Below, piece after piece: positions 23,839 to 35,400 of a stretch of DNA of 64,000 nucleotides. The notes under the pieces are model-generated. The model did not search any database and was not told the origin of the DNA. It worked only from the letters and a program-made list of their open reading frames with translations. Position numbers and translations under genes: made by a program. The stretch lies in the NCBI GenBank assembly GCA_036365145.1, contig JAEOAD010000029.1, positions 18,792,001 through 18,856,000 of the forward strand, written 5' to 3'. The stretch's first letter is position 1. Each line of letters starts with the position of its first letter. The DNA comes from Orientallactaga sibirica. Taxonomy: Eukaryota > Chordata > Mammalia > Rodentia > Dipodidae.

Positions 23839-24053
23839 AAAACTCCTGATAGATGACATTGTTTCAAATTTGATTATTAGTGTCAGTAGTACAAATATCA
23901 CTGTATGTGTCAAACTATGCAATTCAACATATATGTTCACAAATATCCACATCTCTCACTTTTACCTATCAGTGGTTAATCAAATTAGATTGTTGGAAAT
24001 ATAATTATTATTTTTATAGCAATACAGTGCTTAAGATTGAAGGCTAGGACTTT

Positions 24054-24345
24054 TCTAATTTTTTTAATTAATTAATTTATTTATTAATTTGGAGAGAGAC
24101 ACAGAGAAAGAGAGAGAGGGAGAGGGAGAGGAAGACAGAGATGGGCGTGCCAGCAGTCTCTGAGCTGCTGTGAACGAAATCCAGATGTGTGTGCCCCATT
24201 GTGGTCAAGTGTGGCATTGCGCCCTTGCATCACTTTGCATCTGGCTAAACGTGGGACCTGGAGATTGGAACTGCTGGAGATTGGAACCAGCGTTCTTAGG
24301 CTTAGGAGGGAGGCGCCTTAACCCCTAAGCCATCTCTCTAGCCCA
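24054..24345 (-). mobile_element. DIP-like SINE, long subfamily, minus strand
   Basis: AT tail, GA block, the long-subfamily blocks 'tctctgagctgctgtgaacg' and 'gcattgcgcccttgcatcac', then 'taagccatctctctagccc'. The B-box region carries a small internal tandem duplication ('ggagattggaac' twice, 24261-24290). The TSD aaggctaggacttt (24040-24053 and 24346-24359) is perfect. Confidence 0.95.
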
Positions 24346-24359
24346 AAGGCTAGGACTTT

Positions 24360-26284
24360 GAATTGGATTCACATGGAAGTATGGCATAAGCACAAAGGAA
24401 GACACTGAGTTTTTAACTGGTTGCAATGTCCCAGTTAACATTACTAGGGTAATGTCAGTCTAGTTCACTGGTTGGACACCTGAGAACAGGTCTAAAACAC
24501 TATTACAGCTGCCATTTTCTTTTTCTTATTTGGTTCATGTTATATTTTGTATTCATAGTGTTTGTTAAAACTTTTGGATGACTTGCCTATTTTTTCATGA
24601 TGAAAGATTTCACACATGAAGTGAATTTTCCTCTTCCTAAAGAAAGTAGGCTCTATGGTAACATAAGGAGCAAACCCAAATACGGCCATAGCTAGCTGTA
24701 GAGAAGTGCTGTGGCTTCTTGGAAAGGGCCTCTGCTCACTATGGTCCCCATTTCTCTGGCCTCACATATGGAGATTGTTTACTCAGTCACTGTAAACAGT
24801 GTAAATTGAAAAACTATGGAAGATAATAAAGAAATTTGGGGAATAACAGGTTCTTTCAGGTCAGGATAAACAAGTAATATAATAGTTATCGACAGAGTCT
24901 TTTGCTTCTGCCATACTTGAAGGATACAACATGGATCTTGCAGAAATAGACAGGACTTAGTAACTAACAATGGGAGAGGAGAATTTCTAGAACTGGGTTA
25001 CACTGCTGTTGGAACACCTGCACATATCACTTCAATGTGTGCCTTGTAGAATCTGGACCTGAGGCCCAGCCTAAAGGGATATCATCAGTAAACCCCCTTT
25101 TCTGTGATGTACAGAAGGGGTAGAGTCAAATCTGAGAGCTAAGCCAGGGAGCAATTACTGTGCATTTTTTTTACAATGATGTACCAGAGGGTGAGCTCAA
25201 AAAGCACAGCAGATAGCAATGTCCTTAATCATAAAGCCTTTAATTTATGGGAAAAGTGCAGAAAAGTGTTACATCTAGAACCTTGGTTCAGGCACAGGAG
25301 ATATACTTCCCAGAAGATGCACAGCTTTATTCCCACCAGTGCCTGGTAACTCCCCTGTGTCCAGGGACAGTATGCTCCAAAAGTTTGTTACATTGTTAAG
25401 TTAAAAAAAGCAGTCTGTCCCTCAAATATACCCCACTACATTTAAAACTCAAAGTAAGACTGTTATTTTATGTAGTAGCCTGAGTTGGAGTGCATTTTTC
25501 TTCTTTTTAGGTCACAGAAGAAGTCACTATAGCAACCCTTGACATGAACTAAAGCTACACAGTAAGAAGCTGCTTTTGTCACCTGAAAAGACTTGGAATT
25601 CATAAGGTCGGGGTCGTGCCAAAGGAACTTGTCATTAAATCATACAAACACAGACCATCCTTTGTCAGCACTGACACCTGACCACTGCTAGTAACAAATA
25701 AGGAGCACTTTCTTAGCAATTTGAATTTAGCACAGATCTTGAATGGAGAAGCACATGATACTGACTAGCTGGGTGAACTGAGGTAAATAACTGCAAGTAT
25801 TACTTATTCATATATAAATTAAATACAATGCTATTGCCAACTGTGAGGGTCATTGTAAAATTGACTGAATGATCCATGTAATGGGTTTGAAACTGAATTT
25901 TAACTGACTAAATCCTGGTGATGATGAGGATGAGAACAATGAAGATGAAGACAACTGTGACATGATTATGGTGATGATAATTATGATGATGGTATCAGCA
26001 ACATCTTAATGGACTGAACTGGCAGAAAAGCACTGTGAACACTTCTTTTAAATCTATTGGGGGCGTGGATTATAGTAGTAATTCTAGTGAGGAGATCAAG
26101 CCTGAATGATATATGCTGGATACATTTCACAAAGATAACTTCTTTCCTTCTGGCGCCAAATTAGTGCCCTTTCTTCTGGAGGACTTCATTTACATGTCAC
26201 GTGCTTGAGCTTTGTGTCCAGTGGGTAATGACAGTCCCTTATTGAGGCACTGCTTCTACTTCATTGTGAAGAACTGCTTTGTTG
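24360..26284. other. Unique noncoding sequence
   Basis: About 1.9 kb with no SINE and no classified repeat. A degenerate GAT/GAA triplet patch sits at 25918-26000. 24990-25430 is the least AT-rich part. Confidence 0.5.
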
Positions 26285-26400
26285 TCTGGTCTCTCCCACA
26301 GTAGACTGTCAAATTGTAGACACTTCAGTTTTACATTGTACTAAGCAGAGCACTAAGTACAGATGACTTGTAGATAAATATTTATGGAATAAATTAAATC
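26285..26400 (+). mobile_element. L2 3'-end fragment
   Basis: 'cacagtagactgtcaaat' through 'agcagagcactaagtacag' and 'taaatatttatggaataaat' follow the 3' end of L2 (compare 'actgtgagctcc', 'agtgcctggcacatagtag', 'aataaatatttgttgaatgaa'). Confidence 0.5.
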
Positions 26401-26504
26401 AATTGGCCCAGTATGCCTAAGCAACCTTTCCTTCATTTAGATATCCAATAAGTAAACCCTTCTGGTAAAAGTCAATAGTACTCAGAAATCATGTGATATA
26501 TTCT

Positions 26505-26766
26505 TTTTTTTTAGACAGATTATCAAATAGTTTATGCTATCTCTAAATTTGCTATCTGTTTGAGGTTGACCTTGAACTTTCTTTTTTTTTTTTTTTTTTT
26601 TTTTGAGAGAGAGAGAAAATGGACCTTGAACTTTGATCTTCCTAACTTACCTCTTGAATACTGAGATTATAGGTGTGTGCCATCATAGTTGGTTTTATGC
26701 AGCAGTGCAGATCAAACCCAGGGTTTTTTGCATGCTAAGCAAGTACTGTATGAGAGCCACAGCCTT
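26505..26766 (-). mobile_element. B4-like SINE, minus strand, interrupted
   Basis: The reverse B1-like part ('gttgaccttgaactttgatc' bridged across the insertion, 'actgagattataggtgtgtg') is followed by the reverse ID-like part ('caaacccagggttttttgca', 'tgctaagcaagtactgta', 'gagccacagcc'). It is split at 26581-26621 by a small retroposed tail. Confidence 0.7.
26581..26621 (-). mobile_element. Tail-only retroposon insertion
   Basis: A 41-bp insert consisting only of a T-run and GAGAGAGAGAGAAAAT, that is the complement of a DIP CT tract plus A tail, with no SINE body. The host sequence gaccttgaacttt is duplicated perfectly on both sides (26568-26580 and 26622-26634), so it is a target-primed insertion that aborted at once. 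Confidence 0.85.
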
Positions 26767-26769
26767 ATG

Positions 26770-27229
26770 CATGGCATTTCAGTTGCAATCTCATGTGAAA
26801 TTTTAAAATGAAAATACAAGTCTGTCGCTATTATATAACTTCAGACTGAATTTGAAATAAATTATGATTCTGTATGTGTTGAAATAAAAAAAAAATATTG
26901 GTTATACATTCAGAGGGCAAAAGTTTTTCACAATCTATAGAATAAGACATATAGTACCCTACAGAATTCACTCAATTTTTTCAAAGGGCTGTTTGAATGC
27001 CTCTTATAGCAGATTTGGATGATGTCAAAGTTAAACAAGTAATATATAAAGTTCTTTATTTTCATGAAGAATCAAGGGAGGTAGAGAGAAAGCAAACAAC
27101 AAGGAAATAAGGTGATATCATACTTTGAAAAGTATCATGGGAGTAAATAATATTAGATAATGGGAAGGATATGATAGGGAGAGGATGGTTCATTCTTTCA
27201 GGCTACATGCTCATGGGTATCCTCTCTGA
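26770..27229. other. Unique noncoding sequence
   Basis: No gene or clear repeat recognised. 27100-27229 is purine-rich and may be an old interspersed repeat. Confidence 0.4.
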
Positions 27230-27360
27230 GGAAATGTCTTTTATTCCATTGAACTCATAGCTTGATTATATGCTCCTGGTACTTATGTGTGTGCTGGAGA
27301 CCTGAACTCAGGTCCTCACATTTTTGTGGTATTTTACCTACTGAACCATCTCCCCAGCCC
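27230..27360 (-). mobile_element. B2-superfamily (B3-like) SINE, minus strand
   Basis: 'gacctgaactcaggtcctca' then 'cctactgaaccatctcccca' and 'gccc', the reverse of the B2/B3 head and B box. The head is more like classical B2/B3 than DIP. Confidence 0.7.
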
Positions 27361-27627
27361 AAGGAGATTTTTAAGAGGGTAGAAGATAGTGGTAAGATTA
27401 ACGTGAACTCACATTTACTTGGAATATATGGGGACTGGATTTTGTGGATATGTAGACTCCTCATCCTCACTTTCTGCCATGTTCAAAGGGGTGCACTAGA
27501 AATTATGGATAGCTTCCTTGCATAAGAAGAAAAAAGGTTTTCAAGGAAAATTCAGTTATTTACTTAGTAAAGAATCTTTTCTATGTCATTTGGAATAAAA
27601 CTCGGCAGCAGAGGCCAGTAAGCTAGA

Positions 27628-29038
27628 AAGGGGATATAAAGGGAAGAGAAAGGGAGGGAGGAGAGGAGAGTACTTAAGAGCAGGTATTGTTTATGTGTAA
27701 GTAAAAGAACAGTTACTTGGGGTGAAAAGCCCCAAGAGAGGTCAGGGGAAGAGACTCAGTAAAGAAAATGTGTGAGAAGGGCTAATTAAAATTTATAAGG
27801 TTATGAATAAATCATATGTAAACCTATCTCTTTGGATAATGATACTCCCGGAAGCCATAGATTGTTACTAGAAAATTTTGAGAGGCAGAGATGGGAGACC
27901 TTCCAGTGAGTTGTTAGTCAGGGAGGTCCCTGATGCTCCCTAAAACATTACAGGCCATTGCCAAGGTTTTCCACCAGGAATAGATGGTAGAACCCTATTG
28001 CTGAAGACTCCACATACTTGGCTACAAGGTCACTGAGAAATTCTGCTGGAGCTGAGGTGAAAAACTCCTCCGTGCAGGCCAGCTGAAAAAAGCTGGAAAA
28101 AAGTACATGCATGCAGTTCCATGGGAGAGAGAGAGAAATCACCAGTGGAGATAAACAACAATGGACACTGCAAGTCTTAAATATGGTCAGCCAGGCGAAA
28201 AGAGCCCATGAGTGCAATAGTGGCTTGGCTGTTACAGGGGAAACCAGCCTCTCTCTAATTGGAGTGGAGCCCCACTCCATGGGAGGAAATACATGCCTAA
28301 TACCGAAAACTTACAATAGGGGTAGTCATGAGCCCTAGGGGTGTAACATCTGCTGGTGTCTATATAAATGTATATACTATTCTCATCAAACGTCACAGTA
28401 AACACTTCTCTTAATGTCCATACCCATATATTGATGCTACTCTCACTTTTGGCTAGAGAAGCTTCTCTTTTTCACATGCTGGTGACGTTGGGATGTCTCA
28501 GAGGGCACCATGGTACTGAGAAGAAGTGCAGAAGACTGCTCAGCACTGAAACATCTGTAGCACATCTTCCAAGGTTCAGGGTCCATTCCGGAAGAGGTGG
28601 CAGAAAAAATGTAAGAGCCAAAGGAAGGAGTCCTTCCAATGCTTTTTTTTTTGGTTTTTCTAGGTAGGGTCTCACTGTAGCCCAGGCTGACCTCGAATTC
28701 ACTATGTAGTCTGAGGGTGGCCTTGAACTCACAGCAATCCTCCTACCTCTGCCTCCTGGGTGCTGAGTGCTGGGATTAAAGGCGTGCACCATCACACCCA
28801 GCTAGTTCCAATGCATTCTTCCAGACAAAAAATGGACTGGATATCCATGACCTCATAGTGTCTGGCACTACCTAAACATAACATCTTAACAGGAAGAAAA
28901 AGTGATGACATCAAAATAAAAGAGAAACTGACTGAGGGGGGTAGGGAGTATGATGGAGAAAAGAGGTGCAAAGCAGAAAGTGGGTGAGAAAGTATTACCA
29001 TGGTTTATTGTCTATAATCATGGAAGTTGTCAGTAAAA
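27628..29038 (+). mobile_element. LINE-1 (Lx-like) 3'-UTR module, copy A
   Basis: Colinear with copy B at 32615-34289 over the whole length: 'gaagccatagattgttacta', 'ccagtgagttgttagtcagg', 'ggaatagatggtagaaccct', 'actccatgggaggaaataca', 'agagaagcttctctttttca', 'tggatatccatgacctcata'. It ends with 'gtcagtaaaaaaatatt', a poly(A)-like 3' end on the + strand. No ORF2 is attached. A B1 interrupts it at 28643-28805. All open frames here are artefacts. Assignment to the rodent Lx-type L1 3' UTR rests on recall. Confidence 0.65.
28643..28805 (-). mobile_element. B1 SINE, minus strand, inside copy A
   Basis: T-rich start, 'gtagggtctcactgtagccc', 'ggtggccttgaactcacagc', 'gctgggattaaaggcgtgca'. It has a small internal duplication, 'gtgctgagtgctg'. 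The 9-bp TSD ttccaatgc is at 28634-28642 and 28806-28814. Low divergence. Confidence 0.94.
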
Positions 29039-29039
29039 A

Positions 29040-30330
29040 AATATTAGCAAAAGATTTGCTGTCATATTTGAAGACGCATGGAGACAGGAAGTTCAGAGCA
29101 GATGTGTAGATTGCAGGACAATGGAGTGTCAATTCCTTAAGTTGGAAGGGAAGAAGGAAATGTCATGGATAGAAAAGTTGTTTAGACACTGAAAGAAGAA
29201 TTGTGATTAGTACAATATCATGTTGAGTTATAAGATTATGTCTTCTGAGAAAGTGAATTATATTTGTACAGTAGAATTGCTTAAGATTGCTACTTTGGGC
29301 ATGAGAGAAAGGAATATGAATTTGAATATGAGTTTAAATATGAAGCCATAATCAAGTTAAAGGTTGGCAGACAACACAAAATAAAAGTCAGAAATCTGGA
29401 AGTTTTTGTGGAAAGAAGGAAGGTAAATATATTTATAATTTATACCAAAAATTATCTCTGGGAGTGAATTTAATCCATTTGATTATTTGTACAGACACAT
29501 GAATGAAATTAATTTTACAGATAACATGTTTTAGGAGTATATGTGGTTCTATGAATTCAGTAGTAATTGACAAATTCTCAATTTCCATGGTGAAAATAAT
29601 TTAATCTGTCAAAAGCCACAAGCAACAACTGTGAACAAGGTAGAAACAGCTTCTCTATGTTTGGATAATAGTAACTCAGCATGAGCCCAAGAATAAAGCA
29701 TATTAACTTCACCTCATAGTCTGCCATTGTTACTTCTGCAGAAAGTACCTCTTTGATGTCTGAGTTCAAAAATACTTTTTCTTAACCCAAAATGAATGCA
29801 TGGAGCCATCTGTTTAGCTTTTCCATGCATTGTGTACTTCCCTAGGATGTAATAGACATTATAAAAATCTATTACAGGTATTTTCTTTACAGAAACAGTT
29901 ACAAGATTGCTGATAATTTCTGAAATGCCAAAGGCTGAACTGAAATTTTGAAGGGGAAACCAACAACACAATAGTTTCCTTTTGTCCCTCAGCACCTTTA
30001 GATCTCCAGTTGTCTAGTTTTACCTCACTAGTTTCACTTGGTCTTAGGATAATGCACACTCTCTCTGCCTTTTATGGAGATTATGCTCCTAGTTCTCACT
30101 TCCTTGTATACTCTCCTGCATCTCTTCATAAAACTTACTTTGAGCTAGCTAACTTCCAGAGAGAATAGAATAATTCAAAATTAAAATTATGTGGAAAAGT
30201 AAAAAGCAACATTAAAACATTAAAATAGATATTTGCATAACTTTACTATTCTACTAAAACATGCATCTTCTTTTCCCCTTAGTTTGTGGTTGGTCATATT
30301 CATGAATAACTTAGTTTATCAAACCAATGA
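29040..30330. other. Unique noncoding sequence
   Basis: No recognised repeat. Overlapping minus-strand frames at 29578-30059 have no similarity I recognise. Confidence 0.45.
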
Positions 30331-30342
30331 AGTCTCTTTCCT

Positions 30343-30547
30343 TTTTAATATTTCACTTTTATTTATTTTTGAGAGAGAGGGAGAGAGAGAGAGAGAGAAT
30401 AGGCCTGCCAGGGCCTCTAGCCACTGCAAATAAATTCCAAATACATGTGCCACCTTGTGCATCTGGCTTATGTGGGTTGTGGGGAATTGAACCTGGGTCA
30501 TTAGGCATTGCTGGTAAGTGCCTTAACCACAAAGCCATCTCTCCAGC
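30343..30547 (-). mobile_element. DIP-like SINE, minus strand
   Basis: TTTATTTTTGAGAGAG tail and GA block, 'gccagggcctctagccactg', 'ccaccttgtgcatctggctt', 'gaattgaacctgggtcatta' and 'agccatctctccagccc'. Confidence 0.93.
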
Positions 30548-30912
30548 CCAAAGTTGCTCTCTTTCCCTGCAATCTTAACTTCTCTCAATATATATGATTA
30601 TGTGTTTTTCATAAAACTGCAATAAAATTCAGAGTAATTCCTAATCTCTTATGCTATTTCCCTCCCATAACTACAATGTCTGACAATTCTTTTGAGTTAA
30701 CAATGGAACAAATCCTTTGAGGAGGTTCTACTTGAGTATTCATAGCTAAATATCTTCCCAAATAAAATCAATACTATTTATTTCCATTTGAGAACCACCT
30801 TATTACTAAATCATTAGTTTCAAGAGGAAAAGATAATGAAGTTCAGAGAATGATAGCATACACTTTCCAATGTTACCTGGTATAGGAAGCATGGTGAGCT
30901 ATGAAAAATGTT

Positions 30913-31131
30913 TGTAGCAGACAGCTTCAGGTCAGATGAACCTCTAGACCAGGCAGTTAACTCCATGTGGAACTAGGCACTTTGCATATCTTTAGATTGG
31001 AATTTCAAATCCATCACCACACCTTAGGGCTGAACCCTAAGATTCACCCAGTGACATGTCCTCCACCCAGGTGGCTGCAAATCATAATAAAACACTGAAT
31101 ATATTAGGAACCATTCATTTAAACTACCACA
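30913..31131 (-). mobile_element. Solo LTR, MaLR-like family, internally deleted copy
   Basis: Shares its ends with the three ~384-bp copies: TGTAGCAGACAGCTTCAGGT on the left and 'aataaaacactgaatatatt' then 'aactaccaca' on the right. About 165 bp of the middle are missing. Flanks atgtt (30908-30912) and atttt (31132-31136) are a 4-of-5 match for a 5-bp TSD. The LTR sense strand (TGTGGTAGTTT...TACA) is minus. Confidence 0.8.
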
Positions 31132-31136
31132 ATTTT

Positions 31137-31894
31137 ATTGTCCACTATTGCCTTGAACTTGTAATGGATATGAGAATATAGTCACTCTTATTAAAAGCTC
31201 CATTAGCAAAAGTCACACTGAATCTGTTAGAAAATAGAAGCCAACTAACTCCTAAAATAATTATATATGGGATTTAGTGCAATCAAACTGAGGACTTTAG
31301 GAGTGTAGCAATACAAAGTTGGATATCTAAAGAATAGTGGACAGAACTAGGACAGAAGGGCAAGACAGATTTTGCCAACAGAAAGTGGTTCTGAAGCCCC
31401 ACGCAAAAGCTTGACATACAGAGAAGAGAACAACAGGGTGGAAATGGGTTTCATGAAAAATAAAAAATAAAAATAAAATAATAAAAAAAAAAGATACTGG
31501 CTGAGCAAACACCACAACAAGTAGCCAGAAATGGTAAAATCACTACCCTTTCATGTTTTTCATCTATAGGAGATGCCCACATTAGCTAAAACAGGACAAC
31601 ACTTAGCAAGAACATGGGCAAGAGAAAGCATGTGAGCAAACGGAAAACTGACAGTCCAACCGCTGAGCCATGTTACTTGATTCTGATTGCAAAGTCTTGT
31701 ATAAATATCAAATACATATCTTCCTTAAACAGTAATATATGAGGTACATTTTGGTTCCAATTATTTTTGTCATAATTTTTTCAATGAATGACTGTGTAAA
31801 TGCTTTTTCTTTATCTAACAATTCACTAGTTAACTAATCAGAAGGAGCCTGTTCACAAAGCCAGTATTCTGATTCTTTAAAATTTACTAAAGAA
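31137..31894. other. Unique AT-rich noncoding sequence
   Basis: Contains an A-rich AAAAATAAAATAAT tract at 31455-31492; otherwise nothing recognised. Confidence 0.45.
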
Positions 31895-31908
31895 GAATTG
31901 TATGCTAA

Positions 31909-32614
31909 TGTTTTTTTGTTTACAAAATAATAAAAAAATTCACTTTTATTTATAAAGTAGTTCCGCAAGCAAACTAATAAAAATAACAACAAAAAGAAAG
32001 GTCTTGCTCTTCATTCTTTTTTTCTAACTTAAAATACATATTTTATTTATTTGAGAGAGAGAATGAATGAATGTGTGCACCACGGCCTCCAGCCACAGCA
32101 AATGAACTCCAGATGCATGCACTAAATTATGCAGCTGGCTTATGTGGGTCCTGGGGGATTGAACCTGGGTCCTTTGGCTTTTCAGGCAAGCAACTTAACC
32201 ACTAAGCCATCTCTCCAGATCTTGGTGTTCATTCTTAATGGCTAGAAAAATAATTTACTTTAGTAGCTCCCTATATCTGCCTTGTCCTTCCAAAGCAACC
32301 AACATATTAAATGTACATGTTTTCAAACAGATTCTAGAGTATATGTTGCTGTATTTTATATAGATTGGAAATCAACTATCAAGTTAATTAATTTAGCATA
32401 ACTATCTGCTAGTATAAAATGAATTTAACACAGTATAAAAATCTTATAAATGTTACAGCTAAGGTAACTTTAGTATTTTAATCTCTGGAAATATACAGTA
32501 TAAACCCATCAACATTATCTACAATTAAACTGAATAATTATGTATGGAGAAAAAATTACAATGGTCAGAAAAGTACTTTTTTCATATTCTAGAAAGACGA
32601 GTCTTTTCCAATAA
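31909..32614. other. Unassigned sequence upstream of L1 module B, inside a direct-repeat bracket
   Basis: The 14-mer gaattgtatgctaa occurs at 31895-31908 and again at 34290-34303, directly after the 3' end of copy B. The enclosed ~700 bp (with a DIP inserted at 32019-32219) matches no L1 sequence I recognise, though it is bracketed as if part of the same insertion. Confidence 0.4.
32019..32219 (-). mobile_element. DIP-like SINE, minus strand
   Basis: 'ttttatttatttgagagaga', 'cagcaaatgaactccagatg', 'ttgaacctgggtcctttggc', 'actaagccatctctccag'. The TSD is tcttgctcttcattctt (32002-32018) and tcttggtgttcattctt (32220-32236), 15 of 17 identical. Confidence 0.94.
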
Positions 32615-34289
32615 AGGGAATAGAAAGGGATGGAGTGGTGGAGGGAGAGGGGGAGGGGATGGGACTTAATAGGATGGTTTTGTACATATGTGAGTAGAAG
32701 AACAGATTAATGGGGGTGGAAAGGTAAAAGTGAAATTAGGGGAAGAGATTGAATAAAGGAAAGGTGGGGAGGGCTAATCAGAATTTAATTGGGGATGAAT
32801 AAGTCATATGGAAACATACTTTTTTGTACAATGGAACACCCAGAAGCCACAGATTGCTACTAGAAAATTTTGAGCGCCAGGGATGGGGTACTGTCCAGTG
32901 AGTTGTTGGCCAGGAAGTCCCTGATGCCCCCAAAACATTACAGGCCATTGTTGAGGCTCTTGGTTTTCCACCAGGAATAGATGGTAAGACTCTATTTGTA
33001 AAGATTCTATATACTTGGGCTACAAGGTCACTGAGAAATCCTGCTGGAACTGAGTTGAAAACCTCCCCCATGTAGACCAGCTAACATAAAGTTGGAAAAA
33101 GGTATGCTGCATGCAGTTCCATGGGAGAAAGAGAGAGAAATCACCAGAGGAGACACTCAACATTGGACATTGCAAGCCTTAAATTTAGCCAGGCTAAATG
33201 AGCCAATGGGCACAATAGTGGCATGTCTGTTATAAACCAGTTGCTGTCTAATTGGACTGGAGGCCCACTCCATGGGAAGGAATCCATGTCTGATACTGAA
33301 AATCTATGATGGGGTAGTCATGAGCTCTAGGGGTTTAACACCTACTGGTGTCTGGCTAAATGTATATACTATGCTGTAGCAGACAGCTTCAGGTTCGCTG
33401 AGATGAACTTCCAGACCAGGCACAGTTATGGAGGAAGGGATATTATTTATTGAAGCTTACAGATCCAGGGGAAGTTCCATAAAGGCAGGAAAAGCAGCCT
33501 GCTTTCAACAGGGCCAAGCAGAGAGAGAAAAAGCCAACCAGCCACCACAGCACACAGAACAAAACTACAGCCAAAAGGTCACACAGCACACTTCAGGAAC
33601 TCCTGCTAGGCACATTTGCATATCTTTACAATGGGATCTCAAACCCACACCTTAAGACCAGCCCCCAGTGACATTGCCTCTAGCAAGGTGATTGCAGATG
33701 CAAACTATAACTAATAAAACACTGAATATATTGGGGGACATATATTCAAACTGCCACATATGCTCACCAAAGTGCCTGGTAAGCATTTCTCTTGGTGTTC
33801 ATACCATATAGTAATGCCACCCTCACTTTTGATAAGAGAAGCTTCTCTTTTCAGATAGCAGTGACCTTAGGATAACTCAGGAGGCACCATGGTGCTGAGA
33901 AGAAGTGACAGGGGAATGCTTAGCATGGAAATGTCTCTATAACACTTTGCAACGTTCAGGGTCCATTGTGGAAGAGGTTGCAAAAACAACAACAACAACA
34001 ACAACAAAAAGTAAGAACCAAAGGAAGAGTAAGACTCCTTACAAAATGCTCCTCCAGAAACAAAATGGCCTGGATATCCATGACCTTGCAGTGCCTGACA
34101 CTATCTACACAAGACCATCATAATAGGAGGAAAAGATGATGAGATCAAAATAAAAAAGAGGGTTATTGAGAGGGAGAAGGGGTATGATGGAGAGTAGAGT
34201 TCCAAAGGGGAAAGTGGAGGAGGTTGGGAATTACCATGGGTTATTGTCTATAATTATGAAAGTTGTCAATAAAAATGTGTTTACAAAAC
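32615..34289 (+). mobile_element. LINE-1 (Lx-like) 3'-UTR module, copy B
   Basis: Colinear with copy A, including 'agaagccacagattgctact', 'ccactccatgggaaggaatc' and 'aaatggcctggatatccatg', ending 'gttgtcaataaaaatgtg'. A solo LTR sits inside at 33375-33758, splitting the words that are contiguous in copy A ('tgtatatactat|tctcatcaaa'). A (CAA)n run at 33986-34009 replaces a short A-run in copy A. No coding region. Confidence 0.65.
33375..33758 (-). mobile_element. Solo LTR, MaLR-like family, full-length (384 bp)
   Basis: Bounded by TGTAGCAGAC and CTGCCACA (5'-TG...CA-3', with TGT/ACA ends) and flanked by a perfect 5-bp TSD, tatgc (33370-33374 and 33759-33763), the length expected for ERVL/MaLR. 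Read on the minus strand it starts TGTGGCAGTTTGAATA, MaLR-like, and contains CTTCAATAAATAATA, a possible polyadenylation signal. No internal retroviral sequence lies beside it. Confidence 0.88.
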
Positions 34290-34303
34290 GAATTGTATGC
34301 TAA

Positions 34304-34957
34304 ATATTTTAGGTGTTCTATAGATAATTTAAATATTTTAGCTATTCTATTTTATATTAACTGTAATGTGAATAAAATTTCATTCTATATTAATTTATAT
34401 TATTTTATTGAGCTCTACATCCTAATTTTAAAGCAATAAAATAGTGCATTATGTTCATTATTTTTTCATTAATTTTTTTTCCAGCTTAATCTCTGTAGAT
34501 CAAAACAATGGGCAACTTATATGTGGCACCTGATTATACCTGCACATATAGTAAGTTTTCAATGTTAATAGAATAGGGCTTAGGTTTATCATTTGTTTAC
34601 ATTAAAATGTATAGGCTACCCAGTTGTGCCTTAAATAAATAGGAAGAAAGATGCCATGAAGAATTAATGAAAAGACAAAATGCTACTTTTAGGTTCATCA
34701 CGTTTAGAAGAAAACATAATTTTAAGTAGATAACATTAAAAATACATATTATTATAATTACAGATTTATGCCTAAGTTACTCTGAATAGTAAATTTACTA
34801 GTAATTTTGAAGTAATTAAGGAAAACTAATTTGTTTGCATGTATCGAGTCTAACTTTCATAACTCATGTGATAAATATATGTATTTGTTCAGTATGAACA
34901 AGAAAAATGCAAGGAACTAAATTTCAGCAAACACCATCACATCAGGTTAACCAGGTG
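34304..34957. other. Unique AT-rich noncoding sequence
   Basis: No recognised element. Confidence 0.5.
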
Positions 34958-35400
34958 GTGGTTAATCTTCAATGGATGGAGATTAGTAAAACACACCACC
35001 ACACATTTCTTTCAGAGTGTTTCCACACATCATTACATCATGAATCCAGAGACTGACTCAATGGTTTAATCCATCCATGAACTCAGAATTTGATTAGACT
35101 GTGAGATTGTAAAATTATAGAAAGTGAGCTCTGCTTGGATAAACTTGGTCAGGTGGAGTATGTCTTTGGTGGCTGTGTCTTACCATGGTCCTTTACTTTC
35201 CCTTTATTTCTTGGCTGCCATGAGATGCATAGTTTTCTGCTGCCTCAACCTCTCTCAATGTTTTTAAAACATTTTCACAGGAATAAAAACATCCATCCAG
35301 TCTGTGATCGAATCGAACTTTTGAAATTGTGTGTCTAGGCAAATATATCTTCCTTTATATAATTTCTCTGAGGTGTCTGTTATAGTGACAAAAAGTTTGA
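34958..35400 (+). mobile_element. Old LTR-like relic (MaLR/ERVL type)
   Basis: Begins 'tggtggttaatcttcaatgg', has 'cagagtgtttccacac', 'ggtcaggtggagtatgtctt' and 'ggctgccatgagatgca', and ends 'gtctgttatagtgacaaaaa' then 'gtttgactaatata', which is like the 3' ends of MaLR LTRs. Strongly diverged; no TSD sought successfully. Confidence 0.45.

Noticed and set aside
25918..26000. GAT/GAA triplet patch as a coding acidic repeat
   Set aside because: Frames are short and interrupted, and the patch is a degenerate simple repeat.
28368..28795. Frames of 99 and 107 codons on opposite strands
   Set aside because: Both lie in the L1 3'-UTR module and its B1 insertion; no coding meaning.
33428..33655. 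Similar MEEGILFIE-type frames at 33428, 50923 and 59373
   Set aside because: They recur because the three solo LTR copies are homologous. Their lengths and 3' parts differ through unselected indels, so this is not a conserved protein.
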